From positions 41,458 through 105,457 of the forward strand of contig JANRKU010000157.1 of the NCBI GenBank assembly GCA_033763335.1: a DNA stretch of 64,000 bases, read 5' to 3'. This DNA comes from GCA-2794515 sp033763335. Lineage in GTDB: Bacteria > Chloroflexota > Anaerolineae > Aggregatilineales > Phototrophicaceae. Both the position numbers and the translations under genes were made by a program. The notes below the pieces were generated by a model that was not told the origin of the DNA, made no database searches, and worked only from the letters and a program-made list of their open reading frames with translations. The stretch's first letter is position 1, and each line of letters begins with the position of its first letter. Below are positions 1 to 7,843 of this stretch, piece after piece.

Positions 1-84
1 TTGTTTTGCATCCACTTCGATAGACACCCCATCACTTGGCTTAATTGTAATTTCCGTTGAATAATCAGGTTTAATATCCATCAT
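1..84 (-). CDS. 5' end of an unknown protein, cut by the window edge
   Basis: An open frame of 28 codons starts at the first of two adjacent ATGs (84 and 81) and runs off the left edge without a stop. The N-terminus reads MMDIKPDYSTEITIKPSDG. An AAAGGGG ribosome binding site lies about 5 to 11 bases upstream on the minus strand, as in the other genes of this element. The product is not recognised. It is on the same strand as the rest of the element and follows the gene at 142-438. Confidence 0.55.
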   Translation of the reverse strand, partial: MMDIKPDYSTEITIKPSDGVSIEVDAKQ

Positions 85-141
85 TACGCCCCTTTCGGCA
101 CACTTACTTATCATCAAATTATAACCCCACATCCCCGCCCC

Positions 142-438
142 CTAACCGCTAACAATATACGTATGCCATTCGCGCTTATCCGCCAATGGCAATATCTTGA
201 TAAGACGCATATCCCCACGCGCCATAAAATAGATATACGCCATCAATTGATAAATATCCCCTATCTGATTTTGTGGCGGGGCTATCCGTTGCACAGTAGC
301 AAACCCCCACCGCACAACCCAACCCTTACCATCGCGCTCAATTGCGCCCACCAAATTGCGTTGTTCAGGCTCAAAGTTTTTATGGATATAATGCACCACC
401 TCATCATATATCTCTAGGTATTCCACCGCGCCACTCAC
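142..438 (-). CDS. hypothetical protein of the integrated element (98 aa)
   Basis: Unknown small protein, mildly acidic, with no recognisable motif, signal peptide or membrane segment. The frame opens with GTG at 438. A GGCGGGG stretch just upstream could serve as ribosome binding site. It is the last complete gene of a minus-strand string that begins at 1535, with gaps of 28 bases or less, so it is probably translated from one message with the three genes before it. The start could lie further in, but no internal ATG near the N-terminus has a better ribosome binding site. Confidence 0.55.
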   Translation of the reverse strand: MSGAVEYLEIYDEVVHYIHKNFEPEQRNLVGAIERDGKGWVVRWGFATVQRIAPPQNQIGDIYQLMAYIYFMARGDMRLIKILPLADKREWHTYIVSG

Positions 439-466
439 GAGCGCCCCGCCAATTCGCTAAATTCCA

Positions 467-724
467 TCACCCACCGTCCTTATCCAATTCGAGGATAACC
501 CACACGTTCAATTTTTCCTCGCCTGTGTTGAGTCCAATATTCAAATTCACCCCCACCCGATTATCACCCATCGGCTTTTCGTTGCTGATGGTGTAATCAA
601 TCAGCGCATCGGTATGCTTCAATACCGTGTCATCATCCCGCTCTGGTGACGATGCCTCTATAAATATCTTTGCCAAATGCCCAACCACTTTAATCCAATC
701 ACTAGGCACAAGCCGGTCACTCAT
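467..724 (-). CDS. hypothetical protein of the integrated element (85 aa)
   Basis: Unknown protein. Its ATG (724) overlaps the TGA of the preceding gene as ATGA, which implies translational coupling and supports both reading frames. The sequence is soluble in character and alternates charged and hydrophobic residues (for example VNLNIGLN near the C-terminus), consistent with a small alpha/beta fold. No family is recognised. It sits third in the operon 1535 to 142. Confidence 0.6.
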   Translation of the reverse strand: MSDRLVPSDWIKVVGHLAKIFIEASSPERDDDTVLKHTDALIDYTISNEKPMGDNRVGVNLNIGLNTGEEKLNVWVILELDKDGG

Positions 725-990
725 TCCCCACCATCCTTAAAATCGAATAATTCAGCACGCATTGTTAAGCGCAACCGCCGACCATCCCCCAAACTAAATA
801 CAAATTCCCGCGTATGTGTTACAATTTCTTGATTATCTTTATTATCCGCCTCAATAAGGCGTATCAAGGCAAATAGGTCTATTTTCATTTCATTTGTCAA
901 TTCTTCTTCATGCGCCAGCCCCCGCCAAATATCCCCCAACAAACGCGCCATTGCATAGTTATCATCGCTCACAATCGGTTCATCACTCAT
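721..990 (-). CDS. hypothetical protein of the integrated element (89 aa)
   Basis: The frame could be opened at 1020, but the ATG at 990 overlaps the TGA of the upstream gene as ATGA, the arrangement used repeatedly in this element, so 990 is chosen. The N-terminus is then MSDEPIVSDDNYAMARLL. It resembles the next gene in size and in having a C-terminal strand-rich segment (FVFSLGDGRRLRLTM). The function is unknown. It is the second gene of the 1535 to 142 operon. Confidence 0.6.
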   Translation of the reverse strand: MSDEPIVSDDNYAMARLLGDIWRGLAHEEELTNEMKIDLFALIRLIEADNKDNQEIVTHTREFVFSLGDGRRLRLTMRAELFDFKDGGE

Positions 991-1535
991 GATACAAATC
1001 CCCTTTGCGCCAACTGCCATTCATGGGGATATAATTCCCACGCGATTTTTATAATTTGTTCTGCAGAAGCATAAAATACACCAGCAACCTCCCCATAAAG
1101 GTAATTTTGCAAATGTAAATTGCCCGATTCTGCCCCGTTTATGATGACATAAACCCGCCCATTACCCACCTCTGCCCCCAACGATAAACCATACTGCCCC
1201 TTCAGTTTCGCTAATAGCGCCTCAATCATCGCCTTAAATTCTTCATATGGCATTTTGGGTTCTAAAATAGTCGGATTAAACACCCGCCCCGCCAACCGCC
1301 ACTCATGCGGATATAGTTCCCACAGTATCGGCATCATCTCATCCGCCAGCGCGTACATCTTATCGGTGACGATTGAATTATCCACATAATACCGCAGATA
1401 AAACGCGCCCCACTTGGCACACGTCACGACCCATTCCTCACTTGCCCCCAATTCCGCCACCAGCGACAAATCATACCGCCCCTTCAGTTTCGCTAATAGC
1501 GCCTCAATCATCAGCTTAAATTCTTCAAATGTCAT
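987..1535 (-). CDS. hypothetical protein made of two tandem ~90-residue repeats
   Basis: Unknown 182-residue protein built from two copies of one module. Residues 1-30 (MTFEEFKLMIEALLAKLKG...) match the segment starting near residue 95 (MPYEEFKAMIEALLAKLKG...), and both copies end in WELYPHEW followed by R/Q-LA. The DNA shows it too: the segment near 1201-1252 is nearly the same as 1482-1535. The helical start and aromatic end suggest a small alpha/beta domain duplicated in tandem. It opens a four-gene operon, with a 30-bp palindrome about 93 bases upstream of the start. No family is recognised. Confidence 0.65.
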   Translation of the reverse strand: MTFEEFKLMIEALLAKLKGRYDLSLVAELGASEEWVVTCAKWGAFYLRYYVDNSIVTDKMYALADEMMPILWELYPHEWRLAGRVFNPTILEPKMPYEEFKAMIEALLAKLKGQYGLSLGAEVGNGRVYVIINGAESGNLHLQNYLYGEVAGVFYASAEQIIKIAWELYPHEWQLAQRGFVS

Positions 1536-1587
1536 TTCATGCCTCTTTTCTCCATTGGATAAAAATCATTCTACACCCTGTTTTATT

Positions 1588-1625
1588 CCCCCTCTCCATG
1601 CAATGGGGAGGGGCTAGGGGGTGGG
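1588..1625. repeat. C/G-rich dispersed repeat (CCCCTCTCC family)
   Basis: An imperfect inverted repeat of the form CCCCCTCTCCATGCAATGGG followed by GAGGGG and a G-rich tail. Related sequences occur outside the element at about 12028, 54925, 56290, 58622 and 63797, so this repeat family of the chromosome has also entered the element. It fills part of the 223-base gap 1536-1758; the rest of that gap (1660-1758) shows nothing clear. Confidence 0.6.
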
Positions 1626-1627
1626 GT

Positions 1628-1657
1628 TAAGACGGATAAGTGTATTTATGCGTCCTC
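1628..1657. promoter_or_regulatory. 30-bp palindrome, copy 1 of 4 (putative operator or parS-like site)
   Basis: Two 12-bp arms separated by 6 bp. The right arm TTATGCGTCCTC pairs with the left arm TAAGACGGATAA at 9 of 12 positions. The same arrangement with the same 6-bp spacer occurs at 3239-3268, 5497-5526 and 9737-9766, always between genes of this element. This copy lies upstream of the operon starting at 1535. Function is inferred only from position and symmetry. Confidence 0.65.
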
Positions 1658-1758
1658 AAGCCACATTCCAACTATAGATAATCCCGCCCAATTTGTAGAC
1701 CGCGTTATGCTTTGCCCGAATCCGCCACACATGCCGATATGCTAACCACATACGATAA

Positions 1759-1995
1759 TCACCTTTCTACAAGGGTTTTTACAACGGCTTGAATACCATT
1801 GCATTGGATAATGAGGCTTTCGGTTGTCTGCACAAAATGGTCGTATGTGCCTTTTGTTAATAGCCCTGCATTTTCCATGTCATGAACTTGCGCCCAAGAC
1901 AAGTTAGCGTCATTGTCAAACTTATCTCTCATTTTGTTAATCAGTTTAATCAACTTTTCTAAGTCGTCTACTTCAACATCTTCAATTCTTAGCAT
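1759..1995 (-). CDS. hypothetical protein of the integrated element (78 aa)
   Basis: Small, probably all-helical, acidic protein beginning MLRIEDVEVDDLEKLIK. The ATG at 1995 is preferred over a GTG at 1998 because AAAGAGG stands seven bases before it. It has no known motif. It is third in a minus-strand group with the zinc-ribbon gene (2237) and the frameshifted gene (2887), separated by short gaps and with AAAGAGG-type ribosome binding sites in front of each. Confidence 0.6.
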   Translation of the reverse strand: MLRIEDVEVDDLEKLIKLINKMRDKFDNDANLSWAQVHDMENAGLLTKGTYDHFVQTTESLIIQCNGIQAVVKTLVER

Positions 1996-2018
1996 CACAT
2001 AACCTCTTTTCTCTGAAC

Positions 2019-2237
2019 CTATTCCACATCAACAGAATAATAACTACAATCTTCACAGATGTTTTCAATCTGCGTACCGCCTGGATTGACCTTAACTATC
2101 ATAGTCCCCCCGCATTGGGGGCAAACATCATAAGCCCCAACCTCATCATCCCAATACCCATACAAACAATGAGGACAATATTCATGCTCATCTTCGTCAT
2201 ACAATTCATTGCATTGTGGACAGGGTATGTATTCCAT
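2019..2237 (-). CDS. double zinc-ribbon protein (72 aa)
   Basis: The sequence has four CxxC knuckles: CPQC at residues 6-9, CPHC near 21-24, CPQC near 39-42 and CEDC near 61-64. This fits two small zinc ribbons. Acidic residues are abundant between the knuckles. Such proteins usually bind nucleic acid or a protein partner, but nothing here identifies the partner. The start ATG at 2237 has AGAAAGAGG upstream. Its neighbours are small unknown genes of the same element. Confidence 0.7.
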   Translation of the reverse strand: MEYIPCPQCNELYDEDEHEYCPHCLYGYWDDEVGAYDVCPQCGGTMIVKVNPGGTQIENICEDCSYYSVDVE

Positions 2238-2252
2238 CTCAGAAACCTCTTT

Positions 2253-2887
2253 CTACCATGCTTTTACGAAATTTTTGACTGATTGCTCAAAGGCGATATA
2301 TGGCACGTCCTCATCAACTTTTTTAGTTCTGGATAACGTGTCATAATTCATTTGTCGCCCAACAAAAAACCGTCCCCAACGGGCTATTTTTTGCATATAG
2401 TTTCCATCCGCGCTTTTGACATTTAGGTATCTGGCAACGGTCAACTGATGCACAGGCGAACCACCCAACAAATGCACTTCTCTTTGGCGAAACTCCCAAA
2501 TAGGCACATCAGTAGCACCGTGTTTTGTAGGGATGCTGTAACCCAATCTCACAGGCTTGCCACCAATGACCATCGGAATAGAGTCTATGGTCATAGATAC
2601 TTTGGGGATGATAATCACAGTGTCCACATAAGGGGCAACCGATTCAGCCCACATCAAAACCTCATTAAGTGTGGTGTTATCGTCATAATCCAACACTGTT
2701 GCTAACGGTGGGCAGTGGGCGACAATCGCCTTTAGGTACTTTTCCAGATTAGGTTTTTCCAATTTTGGTCTACAAAATACGGGCTATGATAAATGGTGTT
2801 GGGTAATTGCGCGCCGTAATTCATCCCATTATCAATCGCTATTTGACCAAACCGCCTATTACCACTGGCACAATAAATCAATTCCAT
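2253..2887 (-). pseudogene. DUF6610-like protein interrupted by a single-base frameshift
   Basis: Two overlapping frames together encode one protein. The first runs from ATG 2887 (MELIYCASGNRRFGQIAIDN...) through YFVDQNWKN and then reads to an early stop. The second begins in another frame near 2762 and continues to the stop at 2253, with the conserved-looking blocks VIIIPKV, RLGYSIPTKHGATDVP and VHLLGGSP. Adding one A to the five-A run at 2754-2758 would join them as NWKK-PNLEKYL. From memory, the block order matches the DUF6610 family found in phages and plasmids; no search was run. This is either a real inactivating deletion or a homopolymer sequencing error. AAAGAGAG precedes the ATG at 2887. 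Confidence 0.7.
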
Positions 2888-2910
2888 ACGATAACTCTCT
2901 TTCTATCAGC

Positions 2911-3222
2911 TTATTTTCGGATAAGATTTCGAGCAAAAATAGAATGTTGGTCATCCAGTTTAAGGATATACAAATAACGATTCTGCCCACTGGCAATCAG
3001 TGACCACTCACCAGCCACAACACCGCGCAAATCGCCCTCGACATTAACACCACACGCCACCATCTGATAGGTTTTGACCAGTGGGCGAGCCGATGCCAAC
3101 GCATCCGCCACATTGGTAAATATCTCGGCATCCCATTTTTTGAATAGGTCTATCAACTCCACAATACCCAGTGGGGCTACCAATTGCGCTTTGGTCATGT
3201 ACACAATATATCGGTTACTCAT
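2911..3222 (-). CDS. hypothetical protein of the integrated element (103 aa)
   Basis: The frame is open upstream to 3426, but the ATG at 3222 is preceded by a strong GGGAGGT ribosome binding site, and the upstream extension would overlap the 3296-3523 gene by 131 bases, so the start is set at 3222. The product begins MSNRYIVYMTKAQLVAPLG and ends with a strand-rich segment. No family is recognised. A 30-bp palindrome lies directly upstream of the ribosome binding site (3239-3268). Confidence 0.65.
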   Translation of the reverse strand: MSNRYIVYMTKAQLVAPLGIVELIDLFKKWDAEIFTNVADALASARPLVKTYQMVACGVNVEGDLRGVVAGEWSLIASGQNRYLYILKLDDQHSIFARNLIRK

Positions 3223-3238
3223 TTTTACCTCCCAATCG

Positions 3239-3268
3239 GATGACCAATAAACAACTTTATGCGTCCAC
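3239..3268. promoter_or_regulatory. 30-bp palindrome, copy 2 of 4 (diverged)
   Basis: Right arm TTATGCGTCCAC, six-base spacer ACAACT, left arm GATGACCAATAA; 8 of 12 positions pair. Arm length and spacer equal those of the other three copies. It occupies the 73-base gap between the genes at 3296-3523 and 2911-3222, immediately before the ribosome binding site of the latter. Confidence 0.5.
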
Positions 3269-3295
3269 AAGGGCGATGTTTCCACCGCCCGATAA

Positions 3296-3523
3296 TTAGC
3301 TATTGTGCCGTCTCTCTTCTTCAGCTTCAATTCGTCTCTGATACTTATTAGGCAACCCATCCACACCCAATACGGTGAAATCTTCGGGTCTATATCCTTC
3401 ACGGATAACCGTCTCGCGCCACACATTCATGACGACCACACGGCTTTCGCCCTCAACATCCAACCGCATTTTTTCGGTTGGCTTCCCATTCGGATGAAAC
3501 ACCACCGTTACAATCGGCATCAT
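3296..3523 (-). CDS. hypothetical protein of the integrated element (75 aa)
   Basis: Begins MMPIVTVVFHPNGKPTEKMR. The ATG at 3523 overlaps the TGA of the ATPase-like gene upstream (ATGA), so the two are likely translationally coupled. The N-terminal half is beta-rich; the C-terminal third is charged and probably helical (KYQRRIEAEEERR). No family is recognised. Because of the coupling it may act together with the DUF3987-like protein. Confidence 0.6.
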   Translation of the reverse strand: MMPIVTVVFHPNGKPTEKMRLDVEGESRVVVMNVWRETVIREGYRPEDFTVLGVDGLPNKYQRRIEAEEERRHNS

Positions 3524-4953
3524 TCACCGTCCTTTTTAGAATCCCGCAATATCGCCACAAGGCGCATCACCTCATCAAACAATTCCGCCGTGACCTGCCC
3601 ATAACGCAAGCTGATTTCATACGGGGTAAGATACTTGTCATCCCATGTATAAAATTCACGGGCGATAGCCATCGGCTTATATTCATAGGTCTTTTTGCCA
3701 TCGCCATCAGCTACGACCACTAAACCGCCATCCTTCAATGCCATCAGAGTACGCTCAACAACGCGCCTATCCCCGCCTACACGGTGATGAATTTGCACAA
3801 CGGTCTGTGGCTTCTCGCATCCCGTTAAATAGCGGATGATGTCGCGCTCACATTGCAAGTCCATTGATTGCACCATCATCGCCTGCGCCCGATGTGCCGA
3901 TTTCCGCCACCGCTCACAGATGACCTGTGCATGACCCCAATCGTCCGCGCTCACACACCAGCGACCATCGCCCAACGCCAAAAGCATCGCCACCTTCAAA
4001 CCCAACATGCCAAGCCGTCCGTATGTACCGCGCAATTTGTCATCAAGCGACCCATTCGGTGAGCATTGCTCATGCAACCAACCGGCATAATCGTTATAAA
4101 GCCCTAGCGCGTCATCGGCAATCGTCACCTCTGCCGTCTCAAATGATGTCGCCGTAGGCATCGGTAACATCCGATACACCTCACGCAACCCCGCCACAAC
4201 CATTTTCCCATCGGCAAAATCATTACCTCGCACCCGCTTATTCGGCACGCGCATGATTCTGTCACTCTCTGGTGTGATAATGGCGAATCGGCTAAATAGC
4301 CCGGTGTCGCCTTCTTCAAAAATCACCTTTGAATTAACAGGCGTAGTCGCCAATAACAAGGATAGTGATGGATGATGCACCACCACCCGCCCATTCTTCA
4401 CAAATTCTTTGCTCATAAAATCGGGATTATCAAACACCTCTAACCAAATATCCCGAATCGGTGCGAGATAATCCCGCCCAACCAGCTTATGCGCTTCTTC
4501 ACCAATGACTGCCCGCACACCAGCAAAGGCGACACCATCGCGCTCTTGTTGTTGCACCATCGGAGGCAATGAATCGGTATTAATCGCCATCTGCCCCGCC
4601 AATTTCGCCATCATGATTTCAGGTGTCATTTGGGAGGGCAATAACAGATGAGGCGCAACCGCCCCAACCATCCCCTCCGCAATCCGCAAAATCGTGCTTT
4701 TGTGATAGTACGTAGTGGGTGCAATCAACACCGTGTACAAATTGGGATACACACGCGGCATATCCAATTCTTCCAACACCGCCCGCCGTGCGACCACAGT
4801 CGCCAACAACCACAACCCCACCGCCTCTATCATGATTTCGTCCGTCATGGTTGCACGGCTCTTGGCATACACCATCCAGTCATCCAACCACCCACGCCCC
4901 CCAGAGGGGTTCACACGGGGGGCATCCCCCCCAAAGCTATTCGCGTCCATCAT
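3520..4953 (-). CDS. DUF3987-like P-loop ATPase, putative helicase/replication protein
   Basis: 477 residues. The N-terminal half has the layout of DUF3987-type proteins found on plasmids and prophages: a helical lead-in, then a P-loop in IAPTTYYHKSTIL (about residues 77-89), a Walker-B-like IGEEAH near 150, and a strand LSLLLATTP near 200 as expected for an AAA+ sensor. The P-loop is odd: the usual Gly before Lys is His. The C-terminus (VVQIHHRVGGDRRVVERTLMALKDGGLV) looks like a winged helix. Replication or helicase activity is inferred from family context. Its start overlaps the end of the 5452 gene by 17 bases. Confidence 0.6.
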   Translation of the reverse strand: MMDANSFGGDAPRVNPSGGRGWLDDWMVYAKSRATMTDEIMIEAVGLWLLATVVARRAVLEELDMPRVYPNLYTVLIAPTTYYHKSTILRIAEGMVGAVAPHLLLPSQMTPEIMMAKLAGQMAINTDSLPPMVQQQERDGVAFAGVRAVIGEEAHKLVGRDYLAPIRDIWLEVFDNPDFMSKEFVKNGRVVVHHPSLSLLLATTPVNSKVIFEEGDTGLFSRFAIITPESDRIMRVPNKRVRGNDFADGKMVVAGLREVYRMLPMPTATSFETAEVTIADDALGLYNDYAGWLHEQCSPNGSLDDKLRGTYGRLGMLGLKVAMLLALGDGRWCVSADDWGHAQVICERWRKSAHRAQAMMVQSMDLQCERDIIRYLTGCEKPQTVVQIHHRVGGDRRVVERTLMALKDGGLVVVADGDGKKTYEYKPMAIAREFYTWDDKYLTPYEISLRYGQVTAELFDEVMRLVAILRDSKKDGE

Positions 4954-5452
4954 TCACATCCTTATTCCAGTCTTGGGTGTAGACTGTATTAAAGCGACCT
5001 CCACCCGGCCCCAATTGGCGCATTTGCCATTTGGCTTTCGGATAAGCGTTCCACAAAGCATTGACAAGTTCCGTCATATTAAAATAGGTGTCAATTCCCC
5101 CGTATGTACCGTCCTTGTGTTCTGTTTTCAGATACCAATTGTTTTTATGGTCAAGCCCAATCACTTTAACAAGCCCGTTTTCCATTTGGCTCACCAACAC
5201 CAACGCGGGCATATCTATCATGCGGGCGAGGCGAGGCACAATAAAGATTTTGAACGCCTTATAATCAGCGTATACCGCTTCACCCGGTACCGTCTCATCA
5301 TCTTTCAACACAATAGCAGGCTCTACCCCTCGACTAAACACCACCCGCAACACCCCATCCTCAAATTGCATATGCTCAATGCGCCAACGCGCCAACGCCA
5401 TTTTGTTCAAAATTTCATCGGTGCATACCATCACCGTCTTATATTCTTTCAT
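4937..5452 (-). CDS. hypothetical protein of the integrated element (171 aa)
   Basis: Unknown soluble protein that opens the operon 5452-3296. GGAG lies eight bases before the ATG. The middle part contains hydrophobic strands (FKIFIVPRLARMI, ALVLVSQ) and the C-terminus is Gly-rich (QLGPGGGRFN). It overlaps the following ATPase gene by 17 bases, suggesting that the two products are needed together. A 30-bp palindrome (5497-5526) sits 45 bases upstream of its start, the best-conserved copy in the window. Confidence 0.6.
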   Translation of the reverse strand: MKEYKTVMVCTDEILNKMALARWRIEHMQFEDGVLRVVFSRGVEPAIVLKDDETVPGEAVYADYKAFKIFIVPRLARMIDMPALVLVSQMENGLVKVIGLDHKNNWYLKTEHKDGTYGGIDTYFNMTELVNALWNAYPKAKWQMRQLGPGGGRFNTVYTQDWNKDVNDGRE

Positions 5453-5496
5453 CTCATAGTCTCCATAAAATCTATCGTCTATCGGATTGTGTGGGT

Positions 5497-5526
5497 GAGG
5501 ACGGATAACTTTCTTTATGCGTCCTC
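5497..5526. promoter_or_regulatory. 30-bp palindrome, copy 3 of 4 (best copy)
   Basis: GAGGACGGATAA, spacer CTTTCT, TTATGCGTCCTC: the arms pair at 11 of 12 positions, and the symmetry extends outward (GGGT before, ACCC after), giving 16-bp arms over 5493-5530. It lies in the gap between the 5537-5743 gene and the operon starting at 5452. Confidence 0.7.
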
Positions 5527-5536
5527 ACCCTATCGC

Positions 5537-5743
5537 TTAATTCAGGTGTTGATTAGGGTTTTTATCACCCATCGTCAACCAATTGCTATGCTCTTTGATT
5601 TGTAGATATTGCGCCGCCAGCTTGCCTTTAGGCGATAACCACACCGTCCACATGCACAAGTTAATCAAACGCTTACGCATCGAATCGCTATAAGCCCGCA
5701 ATAACTCAACTTGCCCAACCACCTCTAAACGTTGGCGTTTCAT
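5537..5743 (-). CDS. hypothetical protein of the integrated element (68 aa)
   Basis: Small basic protein (MKRQRLEVVGQVELLRAYSD...). Its ATG (5743) lies just past the TGA of the previous gene (5745-5747), and AGAGGG inside that gene provides the ribosome binding site. It is probably the fourth gene of the parA-parB message. The basic N-terminus is compatible with nucleic-acid binding, but no motif is recognised. Confidence 0.55.
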   Translation of the reverse strand: MKRQRLEVVGQVELLRAYSDSMRKRLINLCMWTVWLSPKGKLAAQYLQIKEHSNWLTMGDKNPNQHLN

Positions 5744-5744
5744 A

Positions 5745-6017
5745 TCAACCCTCTGATACTTTCAGCAAAAACAAGAACTCCGACTCATCCCGCTTTTTGG
5801 CGACCATCACACTATCGCCCCGCTCCATCTCTCCAAGCGCAGGCGGAAAATCGTCCGCCATCGTCATCCCAAACACTTTCGCCCGTTGGGTACTTGCACC
5901 CAACACATCGCCAGCCGTTAATAGGCGCTCTTTCGGTTCATCCACAATCACCGCCACCCCCAGCGCCGTTGTCCGTTTGATGAGTACAAATTTCCCCTTA
6001 CCGTTATCACGGTTCAT
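5745..6017 (-). CDS. hypothetical protein downstream of parB (90 aa)
   Basis: The frame is open to 6116, but the ATG at 6017 overlaps the TGA of parB as ATGA, so it is chosen (MNRDNGKGKFVLIKR...). The protein is strand-rich with a Lys/Arg-rich tail and resembles no family I know. Tight coupling to the partition genes suggests a role in element maintenance; this is inference from position only. Confidence 0.6.
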   Translation of the reverse strand: MNRDNGKGKFVLIKRTTALGVAVIVDEPKERLLTAGDVLGASTQRAKVFGMTMADDFPPALGEMERGDSVMVAKKRDESEFLFLLKVSEG

Positions 6018-7843
6018 GGTTTCGCCGCCTTGTCTAATTTGTCGAACATACCAATAAGTACCTTCTGCATTACCCCATTGAGCAATTCGTACCATCTGAG
6101 AGATAATTCTTCCCACTGACCAATACCCACAAAATCCATCACATCCTTGCGGGTAAATTGGATTAACATCGTGGCGGCATGACGCGCATCGCCATCCCCA
6201 TCTGCCTCTGCCAACGCCTGCAATACCCGTAATAACGCATTTTCCAACCCATTACCCGCTATCACAGGCGGTTCTGGATAATCACTCGGCGGGCGTGTGC
6301 TATCTTGACGACTAACGCGCTCCGCATCGCCCAACGCCTTTAATTCTTCGAGCGCCTCATCAACCCGCCCCATATCATCCAGATAGGCTTGATAATCAGG
6401 GTCATCATTGGCAACCCATCCAAACGGATGACGCACATCATCCCCAACAAAATCATCGTCATCATCGCCCATAATCGCCCGCCGTGATTCATCTGCATCA
6501 AACGATGATGGGGTAGGTGGTGGTGCAAACGTCTTAGGCAAAGGTGGATTAACCATCGCATCCCACTTAACCTTTGTCATAATCTGCCAAGCAGGGACAT
6601 CTGACAAATTCGCCCACATCTGCTTAATCACCATCTCAATATCCCAAGCCTTACCAGCCTGCACATACCCGCCCGATTCGGTGATGATTTCAAACCCGTT
6701 AAAAGCCCGATTCCACCAGATAAACATCAGGTTTTTACCGCGCCCAAACAACCCGTTACCGTCATTATTCCGATGCACATATTGGCGCAAAGCCACCCGC
6801 ATCGAATCTGCAAACTTATTAAAAACCATGTCCGCCATAGTCGGTTGATTCGCGGATACGTCAACAATTGTTGATGTATAAACGCCGTTAACTTTTTTAT
6901 CACCTGTGTATACATCAACGCCCGTTGATGTATTTTGTGGGCGGACAATTTCGCGGATGCGGAACTCAGTCCAGTTATTCATATCGGCTTCATCCCATAA
7001 TTCGTTTGAGATGCTTAACAATGCCCGATATTGATTCACCTGTGCGATGGACTTAAGACCCGTCACCTGCAAAACGCGCTCACCCAGACCTTTTTTAATC
7101 CGCCAAATGTTGCCATTGGCGACCTGTGCGTAAAACTCACGCTCATGGTTAAAAAATCCGATGTCGTCAAATTTAACGCCATCGTCACCGATATACTGCT
7201 CCATCACAAGCAATGCCAATTGTCGCGCCATAGCAATGGCATTTAGTGAGCGCCGATTACCATTTTCTGCCGCCTGCAACCACACATCAGGCTCACTTAC
7301 CACCACCGCAGGAATACTATCCCACTTGGGTCCCAGCAAAACCTTTAACAACCAATGCGCCATATATCGGCGCTCCCCTGTGACAATGACGTGTGGAGCA
7401 TTGCGCCCTGTGATTTGTATCGCATACGCCAACCCATCTTTATTGATAGAGGCGGCAAGGGCGCATAAAGCCAAATATTCTTCTGCAATCGCAGGCATGT
7501 CTTTATCGGCTTCCCGCCCATCGGTAAATTTTGATACCAACGCCACAGGGTCAAGCGATTCGCCCAATGCCTTCTCTGCCATAATCCGCCAATCGCGGAG
7601 CATGTCAGGGATTTTACTCACATCACCCGTCCATCCCTTACGGATACCCGCAGGGATAATTCGGCGCGGTTGCTTCACATCGGGTTTAATGTCGGCGAGC
7701 ATCACAGGACGCGCTATAACTTTATTACTGCTTGGCAAGTCCAATGTCCCATACATCTCAGAGGCGACTTGCTCCATTGTGATAGGCACTTCGGGGGGAT
7801 TCCCCCCCATGTCCAACGGATTCGACACCTTCAATTTAGCCAT
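6014..7843 (-). CDS. parB: ParB-like partition protein (609 aa)
   Basis: Large ParB/Srx-fold protein. Landmarks: DIKPDVKQPRR at residues 51-61 (the first conserved box after a variable N-terminus), VTGERRYMAHWLL at 154-166 (GERR box), and AENGNRRSLNAIAMARQ at 192-208, which leads into the helical DNA-binding region. Typical chromosomal ParB has about 300 residues. Here the C-terminal half adds an acidic low-complexity stretch (DDDDDFVGDD near residue 450) and a final helical segment. It overlaps parA by 8 bases. It probably binds a centromere-like site; the element's 30-bp palindromes are candidates. The function is family-based inference. Confidence 0.8.
   Translation of the reverse strand: MAKLKVSNPLDMGGNPPEVPITMEQVASEMYGTLDLPSSNKVIARPVMLADIKPDVKQPRRIIPAGIRKGWTGDVSKIPDMLRDWRIMAEKALGESLDPVALVSKFTDGREADKDMPAIAEEYLALCALAASINKDGLAYAIQITGRNAPHVIVTGERRYMAHWLLKVLLGPKWDSIPAVVVSEPDVWLQAAENGNRRSLNAIAMARQLALLVMEQYIGDDGVKFDDIGFFNHEREFYAQVANGNIWRIKKGLGERVLQVTGLKSIAQVNQYRALLSISNELWDEADMNNWTEFRIREIVRPQNTSTGVDVYTGDKKVNGVYTSTIVDVSANQPTMADMVFNKFADSMRVALRQYVHRNNDGNGLFGRGKNLMFIWWNRAFNGFEIITESGGYVQAGKAWDIEMVIKQMWANLSDVPAWQIMTKVKWDAMVNPPLPKTFAPPPTPSSFDADESRRAIMGDDDDDFVGDDVRHPFGWVANDDPDYQAYLDDMGRVDEALEELKALGDAERVSRQDSTRPPSDYPEPPVIAGNGLENALLRVLQALAEADGDGDARHAATMLIQFTRKDVMDFVGIGQWEELSLRWYELLNGVMQKVLIGMFDKLDKAAKP

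Noticed and set aside
3223..3426. N-terminal extension of the 103-residue protein
   Set aside because: It would overlap the 3296-3523 gene by 131 bases and would run across a 30-bp palindrome, and the internal ATG has a GGGAGGT site.
4715..5605. A 296-codon plus-strand open frame
   Set aside because: It lies antisense to the DUF3987-like and 171-residue genes, which have ribosome binding sites and coupled starts. Its protein is rich in His, Arg and Pro without motifs, as expected of a shadow frame.
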